A DNA stretch of 56,833 nucleotides from T1Sed10-7 sp047921175 (GTDB taxonomy: Bacteria; Actinomycetota; Nitriliruptoria; Nitriliruptorales; Nitriliruptoraceae): positions 1 to 56,833 of the forward strand of contig JBLRWQ010000012.1 in the NCBI GenBank assembly GCA_047921175.1. Direction: 5' to 3'. The notes beneath the pieces were generated by a model. It did not search any database, was not told where the DNA came from, and saw nothing but the letters and a program-made list of their open reading frames with translations. Positions 43,422 to 51,614 of the stretch are shown here, one piece after another. The stretch's first letter is position 1. Every line of letters begins with the position of its first letter. Position numbers and translations under genes: made by a program.

Positions 43422-43453
43422 GAACATATGCACGTCTGATGTACAACCGTGCA
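43422..43453. promoter_or_regulatory. Putative SorC operators upstream of the transketolase genes
   Basis: GTACAACCGTGCA (43441-43453) fits the 13-base pattern G-[ACT]-AC-NNN-YGTGCA seen at the other promoters. GAACATATGCA (43422-43432) is a shortened version beside it. They lie about 80-112 bases upstream of ATG 43534, in the gap between pfkB and the transketolase pair. Confidence 0.4.
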
Positions 43454-43533
43454 TCGAGCGAGTACGGTGTCGAGGTCGCGGCACCTGCCGCGCACGGCAC
43501 GGACCCGGACCGGTGAGATCGGAGCGAACCCCG

Positions 43534-44442
43534 ATGACCAGCTGGAGAGCCGACGCGGAACGCGTCGCCCGCGGCATCCGCCTGCGTGTCTTCGAGCACG
43601 TCCTGCGCAACGGCGAGGGCTACCTGAGCCAGGCGCTGTCCTCGGCGGAGCTGTTCGCGCTCCTGTACGGGCCGGTGCTCAAGCTCGGCCCCGTCGAGGG
43701 CCCGCTCGAGCCGGCACCCTTCCCGGGCGTCCCGGGCCGTGACAACCCGGCCTTCGAGAGCGGCGACCGATTCAACGGCGCACCCGCACCGGACCGCGAC
43801 CGGTTCATCTTCTCGCCGGCCCACTACGCCCTGGTCCTGTACTCCGCGCTCATCGAGGTCGGGCGCCTCGCACCCGACGCCCTCGAGCAGTTCAACGTGG
43901 ACGGCTCGACGCTCGAGATGATCGGTGCGGAGCATTCACCCGGGGTTGCGACCACCACCGGCTCGCTCGCCCAGGCGCTCAGCCAGGCCGCCGGCATCGC
44001 GCTGGCCCGGCGCATGAAGGGCGAGACCGGCCGGACCTGGGTGATGATGTCCGACGGCGAGTTCCAGGAGGGACAGACCTGGGAGGCGCTGGCGTTCGCG
44101 GGCTTCCACGAGCTCAACAGCCTCCGTGCGGTCGTCGACGTCAACGGCCAACAGTGCGACGGGGACATGTGCTCGGTGGGCAACATCGAGCCCCTGGCCG
44201 AGCGCATCGAGGCCTTCGGGTGTGAAGCACGCGAGGTCGACGGACACGACCTGGACGCGATGCACGAGGCCATGACCGCGGACTCCGACCGGCCGGTGAT
44301 CGTGGTCGCGCGGACCAACCCAACGCAGGGTGTGCCGATCTACGAGGAGAAGGCCCCGCTGCTGCACACGCTGCGGTTCTCCTCGGACGAGGAGAAGGCC
44401 CGCTTCGAGGCGGCGTACCGCGAGATGGTGGAGGCCAACTGA
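43534..44442 (+). CDS. Transketolase, N-terminal (TPP-binding) subunit
   Basis: A 302-residue polypeptide corresponding to the pyrophosphate-binding half of transketolase. EHSPGVATTTGSLAQALS is the conserved substrate/TPP segment, and MSDGEFQEGQTWEA with the later DVNGQQ is the metal/TPP motif (Ser in place of the first Gly). Split transketolases occur in dedicated catabolic clusters, for example apulose-4-phosphate transketolase. GGAG lies ten bases before ATG 43534. It is coupled to the second subunit by a TGATG overlap. Confidence 0.9.
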   Translation: MTSWRADAERVARGIRLRVFEHVLRNGEGYLSQALSSAELFALLYGPVLKLGPVEGPLEPAPFPGVPGRDNPAFESGDRFNGAPAPDRDRFIFSPAHYALVLYSALIEVGRLAPDALEQFNVDGSTLEMIGAEHSPGVATTTGSLAQALSQAAGIALARRMKGETGRTWVMMSDGEFQEGQTWEALAFAGFHELNSLRAVVDVNGQQCDGDMCSVGNIEPLAERIEAFGCEAREVDGHDLDAMHEAMTADSDRPVIVVARTNPTQGVPIYEEKAPLLHTLRFSSDEEKARFEAAYREMVEAN

Positions 44443-45449
44443 TGGAGATGGTGACGCGACCGCACGTCCAGAACTTCATCGACTGGTCCAGGGACCGTCC
44501 CGAGGTGCTCGTCGTCAGCGCCGACCTGACGAACTCCTGCGAGGTCGGTCGCTGGCGGGACACCTACCCCGACCGCTTCATCAGCGCCGGCATGGCCGAA
44601 CAGAACATGATGGGGGTGGCCGCCGGGCTGGCCCGCGAGGGGTTCATCCCCTGGATCCACACCTTCGCGGTGTTCATCTACCGGCGCCCCTACGACCAGC
44701 TCGCGATGTCGATCGCCTACCCGAACCTGCCGGTGCGCTTCGTCGGCTTCCTCCCCGGCATCGTGACCCCGGGTGGCGTCACCCACCAGGCGATCGAGGA
44801 CGTCGCCATCATGCGGGCGACCCCGAACATGACCATCCTGGAGACCGGCGACGCCACCGACGTCGAGTCCGTCCTGGACGTGACCGAGCAGATCGACGGC
44901 CCGGTCTACATCCGCATGCTGCGCGGGCAACTCCCCCGGCTGTTCCCCGTGGACGAGCCGATGCAGTTCGGGATGTCCCGGCAGCTGAGCACCGGCGACC
45001 AGGTGACCGTGCTGACCTCCGGCATCGCCACCGAGGAGGCCATGCGGGCCACGGGTGTCCTGGCCGAGCGCGGGGTGGAGATCACCCACCTGCACGTCTC
45101 GACGCTCAAGCCCTTCGGCGACCCGCAGATCGAGGAGGCCCTGGCCACCGGCACCGGTCCGGTGATCACGCTGGAGAACCACACCATCATCGGTGGGCTC
45201 GGCTCCGCGGTGTCGGAGTACCTCACCGACCGCGGGATCGGCCGCAAGCTCGTGCGCCTGGGGCTCAAGGACACCTACGCCCACGGCGCGAGCAAGAGCT
45301 TCCTGCTCAAGGAGTACCACCTCGACGCCTGGGCGCTGGTCCAGACCATCGAAGCGGAGCTGGGTCGCGACCTCTCACTGACCGAGGACGACCTCGCCGC
45401 CGCCCGCGTCGAGACCACGGCCAGCCGCGTCAACGCCGAGGCCCTGTAG
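44442..45449 (+). CDS. Transketolase, C-terminal subunit
   Basis: A 335-residue subunit carrying the pyrimidine-binding and C-terminal domains. The catalytic Glu that activates TPP lies in ISAGMAEQNMMGVAAGLA. GIVTPGGVTHQAIED is the conserved active-site loop. Together with the previous gene it makes a complete transketolase that moves a two-carbon ketol unit between sugar phosphates, linking the pathway product to the pentose phosphate pool. A strong terminator follows. Confidence 0.9.
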   Translation: MEMVTRPHVQNFIDWSRDRPEVLVVSADLTNSCEVGRWRDTYPDRFISAGMAEQNMMGVAAGLAREGFIPWIHTFAVFIYRRPYDQLAMSIAYPNLPVRFVGFLPGIVTPGGVTHQAIEDVAIMRATPNMTILETGDATDVESVLDVTEQIDGPVYIRMLRGQLPRLFPVDEPMQFGMSRQLSTGDQVTVLTSGIATEEAMRATGVLAERGVEITHLHVSTLKPFGDPQIEEALATGTGPVITLENHTIIGGLGSAVSEYLTDRGIGRKLVRLGLKDTYAHGASKSFLLKEYHLDAWALVQTIEAELGRDLSLTEDDLAAARVETTASRVNAEAL

Positions 45450-45467
45450 CCCGCGCGCGGCCACCAG

Positions 45468-45499
45468 CGCCCCGGGGGATGCTCCCGACCCCCGGGGCG
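45468..45499 (+). terminator. Terminator after transketolase genes
   Basis: A perfect 11-bp GC stem (45468-45478 with 45489-45499) with a ten-base loop lies 18 bases past the stop. It marks the right-hand end of the catabolic locus. Confidence 0.65.
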
Positions 45500-45549
45500 G
45501 TGGTATCTCTGTAGCCTGCGAGACCACCTCGCCGAACCCGGAGCCTGCG

Positions 45550-45765
45550 TTGCGTGCCTTGGCCATCGCTCCCGTGCTGCTGCTCGCCCTCGGAGCGTTC
45601 GTTCTGTGGGTCTGGACGCTCGTGGACGTGATCCAGGTCCCCGGTGACGACCGCTTCCGCACCGGGAACCAGCTCATCTGGGTGCTCGTGATCGTCTTCA
45701 CGCAGGTGATCGGCTCCGTGATCTACGTCGCGATCGGGCGCCCGGAACCGCACCTTCGGCGCTGA
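45550..45765 (+). CDS. Small membrane protein, PLDc_N domain
   Basis: A 71-residue protein with two membrane helices (ALAIAPVLLLALGAFVLWVW and LIWVLVIVFTQVIGSVIYVA) joined by a short polar loop. This matches the phospholipase D N-terminal (PLDc_N) small-protein family, common in actinobacteria and of unknown role. The start is TTG 45550, with GGAG about eight bases upstream; no ATG or GTG is available in the frame. Confidence 0.65.
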   Translation: MRALAIAPVLLLALGAFVLWVWTLVDVIQVPGDDRFRTGNQLIWVLVIVFTQVIGSVIYVAIGRPEPHLRR

Positions 45766-45826
45766 CCGCCACCTCGCTGCCAGCGGATCGACGGCGGGCC
45801 GGCGGGGAGCAGCGGGACCCGGTGGG

Positions 45827-46783
45827 TCAGCGGCGCTCCGCCCAGGCGTCCGCCACGATGCGATCCAGGTCAGGGTGCTTCGGCTGCCAGCCGAGCAGGT
45901 CGGCGGCGCGCGCCGACGAGGCGACCAGCGTGGCCGGATCCCCGGGCCGGCGCTCGGCGTCGACGGCGGGGATCGCATGCCCCGTCACGCGCCGCGCGGC
46001 CTCGATCACCTCGCGAACGCTGAAGCCGCGCCCGTTGCCGAGGTTGCACACGATCGAACCGTGGTCGTCGAGTCGCTCCAGCGCCCGGACGTGGGCGTCG
46101 GCCAGGTCGGCCACGTGGATGTAGTCGCGCACGCAGGTGCCGTCCGGTGTGGGGTAGTCGGCCCCGAACACCATGATGTGCTCGCGGGTGCCCGCCGCCA
46201 CCTGCAGCACCAGTGGGACCAGGTGGGTCTCCGGGTCGTGGCGTTCCGGGTGCCCGGGCACCGCGCCGGCGGCGTTGAAGTACCGCAGCGCGGCGTACCG
46301 GAGCCCGTGGATCCGGTGGTGCCAGGCCAGCATGCGCTCGACCAGGAGCTTTGACTCGCCGTAGGCGTTGGTGGGGGTGAGCGCCGCGTCCTCGGTGATC
46401 GGGACCTGTTCGGGCTCGCCGTAGACCGCTGCGGTCGAGGACAGCACGAAGCGGCCCACGCCGTGGCGCAGCAGCGCATCCAGCAGCACCGCGGAACCGC
46501 CGGTGTTGACCCGGAAGAACCGCTCCGGGGCCCGCATCGACTCCCCTGCCTCGATCAGCGCCGCGAAGTGCAGGCAGGCGTCGAACGCGCCTTCGGCCAC
46601 GACGGCGTCGATCGCTGCGGGATCGGTCACATCCACCTCGACGAACGCGGCCGCGTCGGGCACGGCGTCGCGGTGTCCCGCGCTGAGATCGTCGGCGACC
46701 ACGACCTCGTGACCCGCCGCGAGCAGGGCCGCTGCCGTCGTCGAGCCGATGTACCCCGCGCCGCCGGTGACCAGGACCCGCAT
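45827..46783 (-). CDS. galE: UDP-glucose 4-epimerase
   Basis: A 318-residue short-chain dehydrogenase-type epimerase converting UDP-galactose and UDP-glucose. NAD loop TGGAGYIGS at the N-terminus, catalytic Ser/Tyr/Lys in SSTAAVYG and YGESK, and ALRYFNAAGA downstream are all family marks. It is divergent from galK across a 147-base regulatory gap. No galT is seen in the window. Confidence 0.92.
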   Translation of the reverse strand: MRVLVTGGAGYIGSTTAAALLAAGHEVVVADDLSAGHRDAVPDAAAFVEVDVTDPAAIDAVVAEGAFDACLHFAALIEAGESMRAPERFFRVNTGGSAVLLDALLRHGVGRFVLSSTAAVYGEPEQVPITEDAALTPTNAYGESKLLVERMLAWHHRIHGLRYAALRYFNAAGAVPGHPERHDPETHLVPLVLQVAAGTREHIMVFGADYPTPDGTCVRDYIHVADLADAHVRALERLDDHGSIVCNLGNGRGFSVREVIEAARRVTGHAIPAVDAERRPGDPATLVASSARAADLLGWQPKHPDLDRIVADAWAERR

Positions 46784-46849
46784 GCTCGTCTCCTCCGTGT
46801 GCGTCCCGTGGGACCTGCCGCCGTCGCGGCTGGCTCCAGCCTACGGAAA

Positions 46850-46879
46850 CTTGCGTTCCCTTGCGGTCTCTTTCGCTAA
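46850..46879. promoter_or_regulatory. Tandem 10-base repeats between galE and galK
   Basis: Three consecutive decamers, CTTGCGTTCC, CTTGCGGTCT and CTTTCGCTAA, run from 46850 to 46879. Head-to-tail CTTTCG/CGAAAG-like repeats with about a 10-base period are typical of DeoR-family sugar repressor operators. The array lies 52 bases before galK and 67 bases before galE, suited to joint control. No DeoR gene is seen beside it. Confidence 0.45.
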
Positions 46880-46930
46880 GGTTCGGTGGGTCGGCAGGCG
46901 CTCGGAAGCCCTGCGCCGGAAGGAACCCCC

Positions 46931-48016
46931 GTGGAGGCCCTGTTCCATGCGCCCGGACGCGCGAACCTGATCGGTGAGCACACCGACCATACCGACGGGC
47001 TCGTTCTGCCCGTCGCGATCGACCGTGGCCTCACGCTCCGTGCGACACTGGGTGGCGACCGCATCCGCCTGGACTCCGATGACGCCGCCGAGGTGGTCGA
47101 CATCGAGGCCGACGGCGGTGAGGTCCCGCCGTCCGGCTTCGGACGCTTCGTAGCCGCCGTCGCCGCCGAGCTCGCGGAAGCCGGTCGCCGGCCCGTCGGG
47201 TTGACCGGCGGCCTGACCTCCGACCTCCCGCAGGGGGCGGGGCTGTCGTCCTCCGCCGCGCTCGAGGTGGTGGTCGCCATCGCCCTGCTGGCCGCCGACG
47301 GCGAGCTCGAGATCGCACCCTTGGACCTCGCGGCCCTGTGCCGCCGCGCCGAGCACCGGGCCGTCGGGGTGCCGTCGGGACTGATGGACCAGGCCGCCTC
47401 GATCCTCGGGCGGGCCGACCACGCCGTGCTGCTCGACTGCGGGACCCTCGAGCACGAGCTGGTCCCGGTACCCACCGACCACGCCCTGTTGATCATGGAC
47501 TCCGGGGTGCGCCGCAAGCTGGAGTCCTCCGGCTACGCGCGCCGGACCGAGGAGCTGCGCGAGGCGCTCCCGGTCCTCGCCGGCCGTCGCCCTGCCGAGG
47601 TGGCGCCGGATGAGCTCGACGGGCTGCTGGCCGACCTCGACGAGCTGCCCGCACGGCGTCTGCGCCACGTCGTGACGGAGAACGCCCGGGTCCGCGAGAC
47701 CGTCGACGCCCTGCGGGCCGGTGACCTGGAGGCGGTCGGCCGGCTGTTCGCGGCCAGCCACGCGAGCCTACGGGACGACTTCGAGGTCTCGATCCCGCAG
47801 CTCGACCACCTCGTGGAGCTCGCCGGGGAGGCCGGGGCGACGGCAGCCCGGATGACCGGCGGGGGGTTCGGCGGTGCCGCGATCGCGCTGGTGCCGACCG
47901 AGCGGACCGATGCCGTGCGGGACCGGGTCATCACCGGCTACCGCGAGCGGTTCCCGGACGACCCGGTCGCCATCCACACCTGCCGTGCCGCCGACGGAGC
48001 CCACCGGGTGCGCTGA
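46931..48016 (+). CDS. galK: Galactokinase
   Basis: A 361-residue GHMP kinase that phosphorylates galactose at C1. All three signatures are present: APGRANLIGEHTDHTDG near the N-terminus, the ATP loop GAGLSSSAALEV, and TGGGFGGAAIAL near the C-terminus. GTG 46931 with AGGAA six bases upstream is preferred over an in-frame codon at 46886. It feeds the Leloir route with galE; galM lies about 30 kb away. Confidence 0.93.
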   Translation: MEALFHAPGRANLIGEHTDHTDGLVLPVAIDRGLTLRATLGGDRIRLDSDDAAEVVDIEADGGEVPPSGFGRFVAAVAAELAEAGRRPVGLTGGLTSDLPQGAGLSSSAALEVVVAIALLAADGELEIAPLDLAALCRRAEHRAVGVPSGLMDQAASILGRADHAVLLDCGTLEHELVPVPTDHALLIMDSGVRRKLESSGYARRTEELREALPVLAGRRPAEVAPDELDGLLADLDELPARRLRHVVTENARVRETVDALRAGDLEAVGRLFAASHASLRDDFEVSIPQLDHLVELAGEAGATAARMTGGGFGGAAIALVPTERTDAVRDRVITGYRERFPDDPVAIHTCRAADGAHRVR

Positions 48017-48079
48017 CCCCGGTCGCGGACCCGGCAGAGCCCCACCCTGGCCGGGCACTGCGCCGCCTCGCCCCGTGAC

Positions 48080-48129
48080 GTTGCTCCCCACGTCCCGCCC
48101 GGGGGTCGGGACGGATCGTGGGGAGCAAC
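48080..48129 (+). terminator. Long hairpin after galK
   Basis: A perfect 13-bp outer stem (48080-48092 with 48117-48129) encloses an inner TCCCG/CGGGA pair (48093-48097 with 48107-48111). It lies 63 bases past the galK stop. Just beyond it CTCGCAACC is directly repeated (48133 and 48144). No gene is seen between 48017 and 48340. Confidence 0.6.
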
Positions 48130-48259
48130 CCCCTCGCAACCCGCTCGCAACCGGCATCCGGCCGCGGTCTGGCCGTTGCTGTCCAGGGTGCGGTCGGAGG
48201 GTCCGGACCAGGTCTGGATGACAAGCCGGCGCCCTGCAGCGGGTTGGGTCAGGCAGGGC

Positions 48260-48290
48260 ACGGCCCCGGACCGTGGAGGTCCGGGGCCGT
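48260..48290 (-). terminator. Terminator of the secreted-protein gene
   Basis: A perfect 13-bp stem (48260-48272 with 48278-48290) with loop GTGGA lies 50 bases past the stop of the minus-strand gene ending at 48341. It faces the galK hairpin, so two terminators share this gap. Confidence 0.65.
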
Positions 48291-48340
48291 CGGGAGCTGC
48301 CGTAGGGAGTGTCCCTTCGGGGTTCCGCGTCGGGACGGGG

Positions 48341-48817
48341 TCAGCTCTGGGCGTCCAGCGGGCAGTCCTCGTTCGGGCCGCTGCCGTCACCCGGGCCCAT
48401 CCCGCCGCCGCCGCGGCCGCCCTCGACGGGACCGCGCTGGCCATCACCAGCACCCGGGCCGCGCTGTCCGGCGCCACGCTCGGCACGCTGCTCGCGGGCC
48501 TCGAGCATCTGCTGCGCCTGCTCCTCGGTCAGGTCCCCGGCCTCGACGGCCGCTTCGATGCGCTCACGGTGCTGCTCGTTGCGCTCGGCGCGGAACACCT
48601 CACGCTCCGCCAGGTGCTCGGCCCGCTCCTCCGGGGCCATCTCCGGATCGCGGACCACGTCCCGGGCCTGGACCCGTGCCTGCTGCGGCTCGTGGTCCGT
48701 CGCAACCGGACGCTGCGGTGCCTCGTCCGCACCCTGCGCCAGAGCCGGCACGACGGCGCCGACCGCCAGCACCCCGGCAACCAGGCCGGTGGCCAGACTC
48801 CTCGAAAGCTTCCTCAT
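48341..48817 (-). CDS. Secreted helical protein divergent from two-component system
   Basis: A 158-residue exported protein. The signal peptide ends at VPALAQ (about residue 28). The mature part is charged and helical (EERAEHLAEREVFRAERNE; then GDLTEEQAQQMLEAREQRA). It finishes with a Gly-rich tail and a single Cys (PNEDCPLD). The GxLTxEQAxxML element recalls DUF2680-like and Spy/CpxP-like envelope proteins, but identity is not proven. ATG 48817 has GGAGGG upstream. Its place opposite a sensor kinase suggests it is a target of that kinase. Confidence 0.65.
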   Translation of the reverse strand: MRKLSRSLATGLVAGVLAVGAVVPALAQGADEAPQRPVATDHEPQQARVQARDVVRDPEMAPEERAEHLAEREVFRAERNEQHRERIEAAVEAGDLTEEQAQQMLEAREQRAERGAGQRGPGAGDGQRGPVEGGRGGGGMGPGDGSGPNEDCPLDAQS

Positions 48818-49100
48818 GATGATCCCTCCTCGGGGGACGCGGATCGGTCGGTTCCGATCGATCGAGGTCATCATCGGTCGCGACCCTTGGAGGACCCTGG
48901 GAGCGGGCCGGGCATCGGCTGGGGGTCACCGGGCCTCGCCGGATCCGCGGGACCGGGTCGCAGCACGCCGGACCTCGGCGCCGGGTCCCACCTGCTTGGA
49001 GTTCGCTGGGAGTCGCCCCTTCCCGCAGGCGCGCGTGGTTCCCTGGACCCCAGCGTCACGCCGCCCGGCGTCGACCGTCCTCACCACCCGGGGGTCCGCG

Positions 49101-50546
49101 ATGAGCCTGCGTGCCCGGCTCGTGTTGGCGCTCGCGGTGCTGTTCGTCGTCGGCATGGTCCTCGCGGGCCTGGCGACGACCCGGGCGTTCACGAGCTCGG
49201 AGCTCGCGCGCCTCGACGAGCAGCTGGTCGCCACCCTGCCGGTGGCACAGCGGGAGCTCGTCCAAGGCAGCCAGGCCGGCCAGACGGGGCAGGGCCAGAC
49301 GGGGCAGGCTGGCCAGGACACCATGGGCACCGGCCGCGGCGGTCGCTTCGGCACGACGCGCGGGCCGGTCCGGCCGGTGGTGATCGCCTCGGGCACCTAC
49401 GCCGAGCTCCGTGGCACCGATGGCCAGGTGGAGGCCGCGATCCAGGCCGTCGCCGACGGGATCCAGCCGGACCTGGCGACGCTGACCCCGGCCGACGGCA
49501 TCACCACCGTCGGCTCCCTCGATGCGGACCTGCGCTGGCGGGCCGTCGTCGACGTGCGACCCGACGGACGCAGCGTCGCCCTGGCCGTGCCGATGGACGG
49601 CGTCGAGGCGGCGATCGCGCGGCTGGTCACGATCCAGGTGGTGGCGGGGCTCGGCCTGCTGGTCGCGCTCGGCGCCGGCGCGTGGGTCGTGCTGCGCGCG
49701 GAGCTGCGGCCGCTCGAACGCATCGCCGGGACCGCACGCTCGATCACCTCGGGCAGCCTCGATCAACGCATCCCGACGACCGACGGAAGCACCGAGGTGA
49801 CGGAGCTCGCGACCGCGCTCAACACCATGCTGGACGACCTCGAGCGCGCGTTCCAGGATCGCGCGGCCGCCCAGGACCGCCTGCGTCGCTTCGTCGCGGA
49901 CGCCTCCCACGAGCTACGGACCCCGCTGACCTCCATCCAGGGGTACGCGGAGCTGTACCGGCTCGCCGACGATCCCGGCGAGGTGGACCTCGACCTCGTC
50001 CTCGGGCGCATCGAGGTGGAGTCGGGCCGCATGCGCGAGCTGGTGGAGGACCTCCTCGCCCTGGCACGGCTCGAGGAGGGTGCGCCGCTGACCCAGACGC
50101 CGGTCGACGTGTCGGCGCTGGCCGCGGACGCGTGCGCGAGCGCCGCAGCGCTGGATCCCGACGCCGCGGTCGAGCTCGACGCCCCCGAGGCCAGGACCGT
50201 GGTCGGCGATCCCCGGCTGCTGCGCCGCGCGATCGGCAACCTCGTCAGCAACGCCGTGCGGCACACCCCACCCGGCACACGCGTCGAGGTCACCGTCCGC
50301 GACCTCGGTGCCAGCATCGAGGTGGAGGTCCGCGACCACGGACCGGGGATCGACCCGGCCCTGCTCCCGCGGGTCTTCGACCGGTTCGTCCAGGGCGAGC
50401 CGTCGCGCAGCGCCAGCGGCAGCGGCCTCGGGCTGTCCATCGTGCAGGCCGTCGCCACCGAGCACGGCGGACGGGCCACCGCCGCAAACGCTCCCGACGG
50501 CGGGGCCGTCCTCACCCTGCGGCTCCCGACGACGGCACCGGCATGA
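49101..50546 (+). CDS. Sensor histidine kinase (HAMP-HisKA-HATPase)
   Basis: A 481-residue membrane sensor. One helix at residues 8-27, an extracytoplasmic sensor of about 140 residues, and a second helix near 175-195 lead to a HAMP linker (LRPLERIAGTARSI). The phosphoacceptor is H270 in DASHELRTPL. ATP-binding boxes are NLVSNAVRHT, DHGPGI and GSGLGLSIV. The sensor region has a low-complexity Gln/Gly repeat near residues 55-72 (AGQTGQGQTGQAGQ). ATG 49101 follows a GGGGG tract. It overlaps the response regulator as ATGA. Confidence 0.9.
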   Translation: MSLRARLVLALAVLFVVGMVLAGLATTRAFTSSELARLDEQLVATLPVAQRELVQGSQAGQTGQGQTGQAGQDTMGTGRGGRFGTTRGPVRPVVIASGTYAELRGTDGQVEAAIQAVADGIQPDLATLTPADGITTVGSLDADLRWRAVVDVRPDGRSVALAVPMDGVEAAIARLVTIQVVAGLGLLVALGAGAWVVLRAELRPLERIAGTARSITSGSLDQRIPTTDGSTEVTELATALNTMLDDLERAFQDRAAAQDRLRRFVADASHELRTPLTSIQGYAELYRLADDPGEVDLDLVLGRIEVESGRMRELVEDLLALARLEEGAPLTQTPVDVSALAADACASAAALDPDAAVELDAPEARTVVGDPRLLRRAIGNLVSNAVRHTPPGTRVEVTVRDLGASIEVEVRDHGPGIDPALLPRVFDRFVQGEPSRSASGSGLGLSIVQAVATEHGGRATAANAPDGGAVLTLRLPTTAPA

Positions 50547-51253
50547 GCCCCGCACCGGACGCCCCCCGCATCCTCGCCGTCGACGACGAGCGGCACATCC
50601 GCGAGCTGGTCCGGCTCGGGCTCGGCACCCAGGGCTTCGCGGTGACCGAGGCCGCGACCGGCCGGGAGGCGCTGGCACGGATCGAGGCCGAGCATCCGGA
50701 CCTGGTCGTGCTCGACGTGCTGCTGCCCGACCTCGACGGCTTCGAGGTCGCCCGGCGGCTGCGTGCGGCGGCCGGCCCCCACCGCGACACGCCGGTCATC
50801 TTCCTGACCGCCCGGGACACGCTCGAGGACCGCCTCGAGGGGCTGCGCATCGGGACCGACGACTACGTCACCAAGCCGTTCTCGATCGAGGAGCTGGCCG
50901 AACGGGTCCGGGCGGTGCTGCGGCGGTCGGGTCGCACGGGTCCGGCCTCGACCCGGCTCCACGTCGCCGATCTGGAGATCGACACCGACACCCGGGAGGT
51001 CTGGCGCGGCGGGCACGCGATCGACCTGACCGCCACCGAGTTCCGGCTGCTGGTGGAGCTGGCGAGCGCGAGCCCTCGGGTGCTCACCCGGCAGCAGCTG
51101 CTGGAAGGGGTGTGGGACTACACCTTCACGTCGAACGCGAGCGTGCTCGAGACCTACGTCAGCTACCTCCGCGCCAAGATCGACACCGTCGAGCCGCACC
51201 TGCTCCAGACCGTACGCGGCGTCGGCTACGTGCTGCGCGCGCCGAGATCCTGA
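50543..51253 (+). CDS. OmpR/PhoB-family response regulator
   Basis: A 236-residue regulator. The receiver domain has the acidic pair in AVDDE, phosphoacceptor D58 (LVVLDVLLPD) and the conserved YVTKPF lysine. The winged-helix output domain ends with SVLETYVSYLRAKID and VRGVGYVL. The kinase precedes it, opposite to the more usual regulator-kinase order. The divergent secreted-protein gene is the likely target. Confidence 0.92.
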   Translation: MSPAPDAPRILAVDDERHIRELVRLGLGTQGFAVTEAATGREALARIEAEHPDLVVLDVLLPDLDGFEVARRLRAAAGPHRDTPVIFLTARDTLEDRLEGLRIGTDDYVTKPFSIEELAERVRAVLRRSGRTGPASTRLHVADLEIDTDTREVWRGGHAIDLTATEFRLLVELASASPRVLTRQQLLEGVWDYTFTSNASVLETYVSYLRAKIDTVEPHLLQTVRGVGYVLRAPRS

Positions 51254-51305
51254 ACCTGCGGCATCATGACCACCTCGGCAACGACGACGTCTCGAAGGGC
51301 CAGGC

Positions 51306-51614
51306 ATGCTCGGCGCGTTCTCCGTCACCCCGCTCGGCAGCAGCGACTCGGTCGGTGACGTGGTCGCCGGGTGCGTCCGCATCGTCCGGGACAGTGGCCT
51401 ACCGAACGAGACCACCGCGATGTTCACGACCGTCGAGGGCGAGCCCGCCGAGGTGTTCGCGGTCCTGCAGGCCTGCATCGAGTACGCAGCGCAGCACGCG
51501 CCGCGGGTCAGCGTGACCGCGAAGTTCGACCACCGGCCCGGCCACGAGGGGGCGCTCGCGGGCAAGCTCGAGCGGGTCGAGCGCGCGCTCGCGGACGGGA
51601 CCGATCCCGCCTGA
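51306..51614 (+). CDS. MTH1187/YqgV-family thiamine-binding protein
   Basis: A 102-residue ferredoxin-like protein of the UPF0045 family. FSVTPLGSSDSVGD at the N-terminus, VEGEPAEVFAVLQACIE in the middle and VSVTAKFDHRPG near the end are the family pattern. Members bind thiamine or related pyrimidines. It stands alone, after the response regulator and before the accessory region. Confidence 0.82.
   Translation: MLGAFSVTPLGSSDSVGDVVAGCVRIVRDSGLPNETTAMFTTVEGEPAEVFAVLQACIEYAAQHAPRVSVTAKFDHRPGHEGALAGKLERVERALADGTDPA

Noticed and set aside
28031..45449. Direct assignment as a known apiose or apionate pathway
   Set aside because: No apionate oxidoisomerase or 3-oxo-isoapionate kinase is recognised, and the dehydrogenase, epimerase and molybdoenzyme are not part of the described routes.
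49259..49320. CRISPR-like or tandem-repeat array in the sensor kinase gene
   Set aside because: The repeats are short, in frame and encode a Gln/Gly linker; no spacers or cas genes are present.
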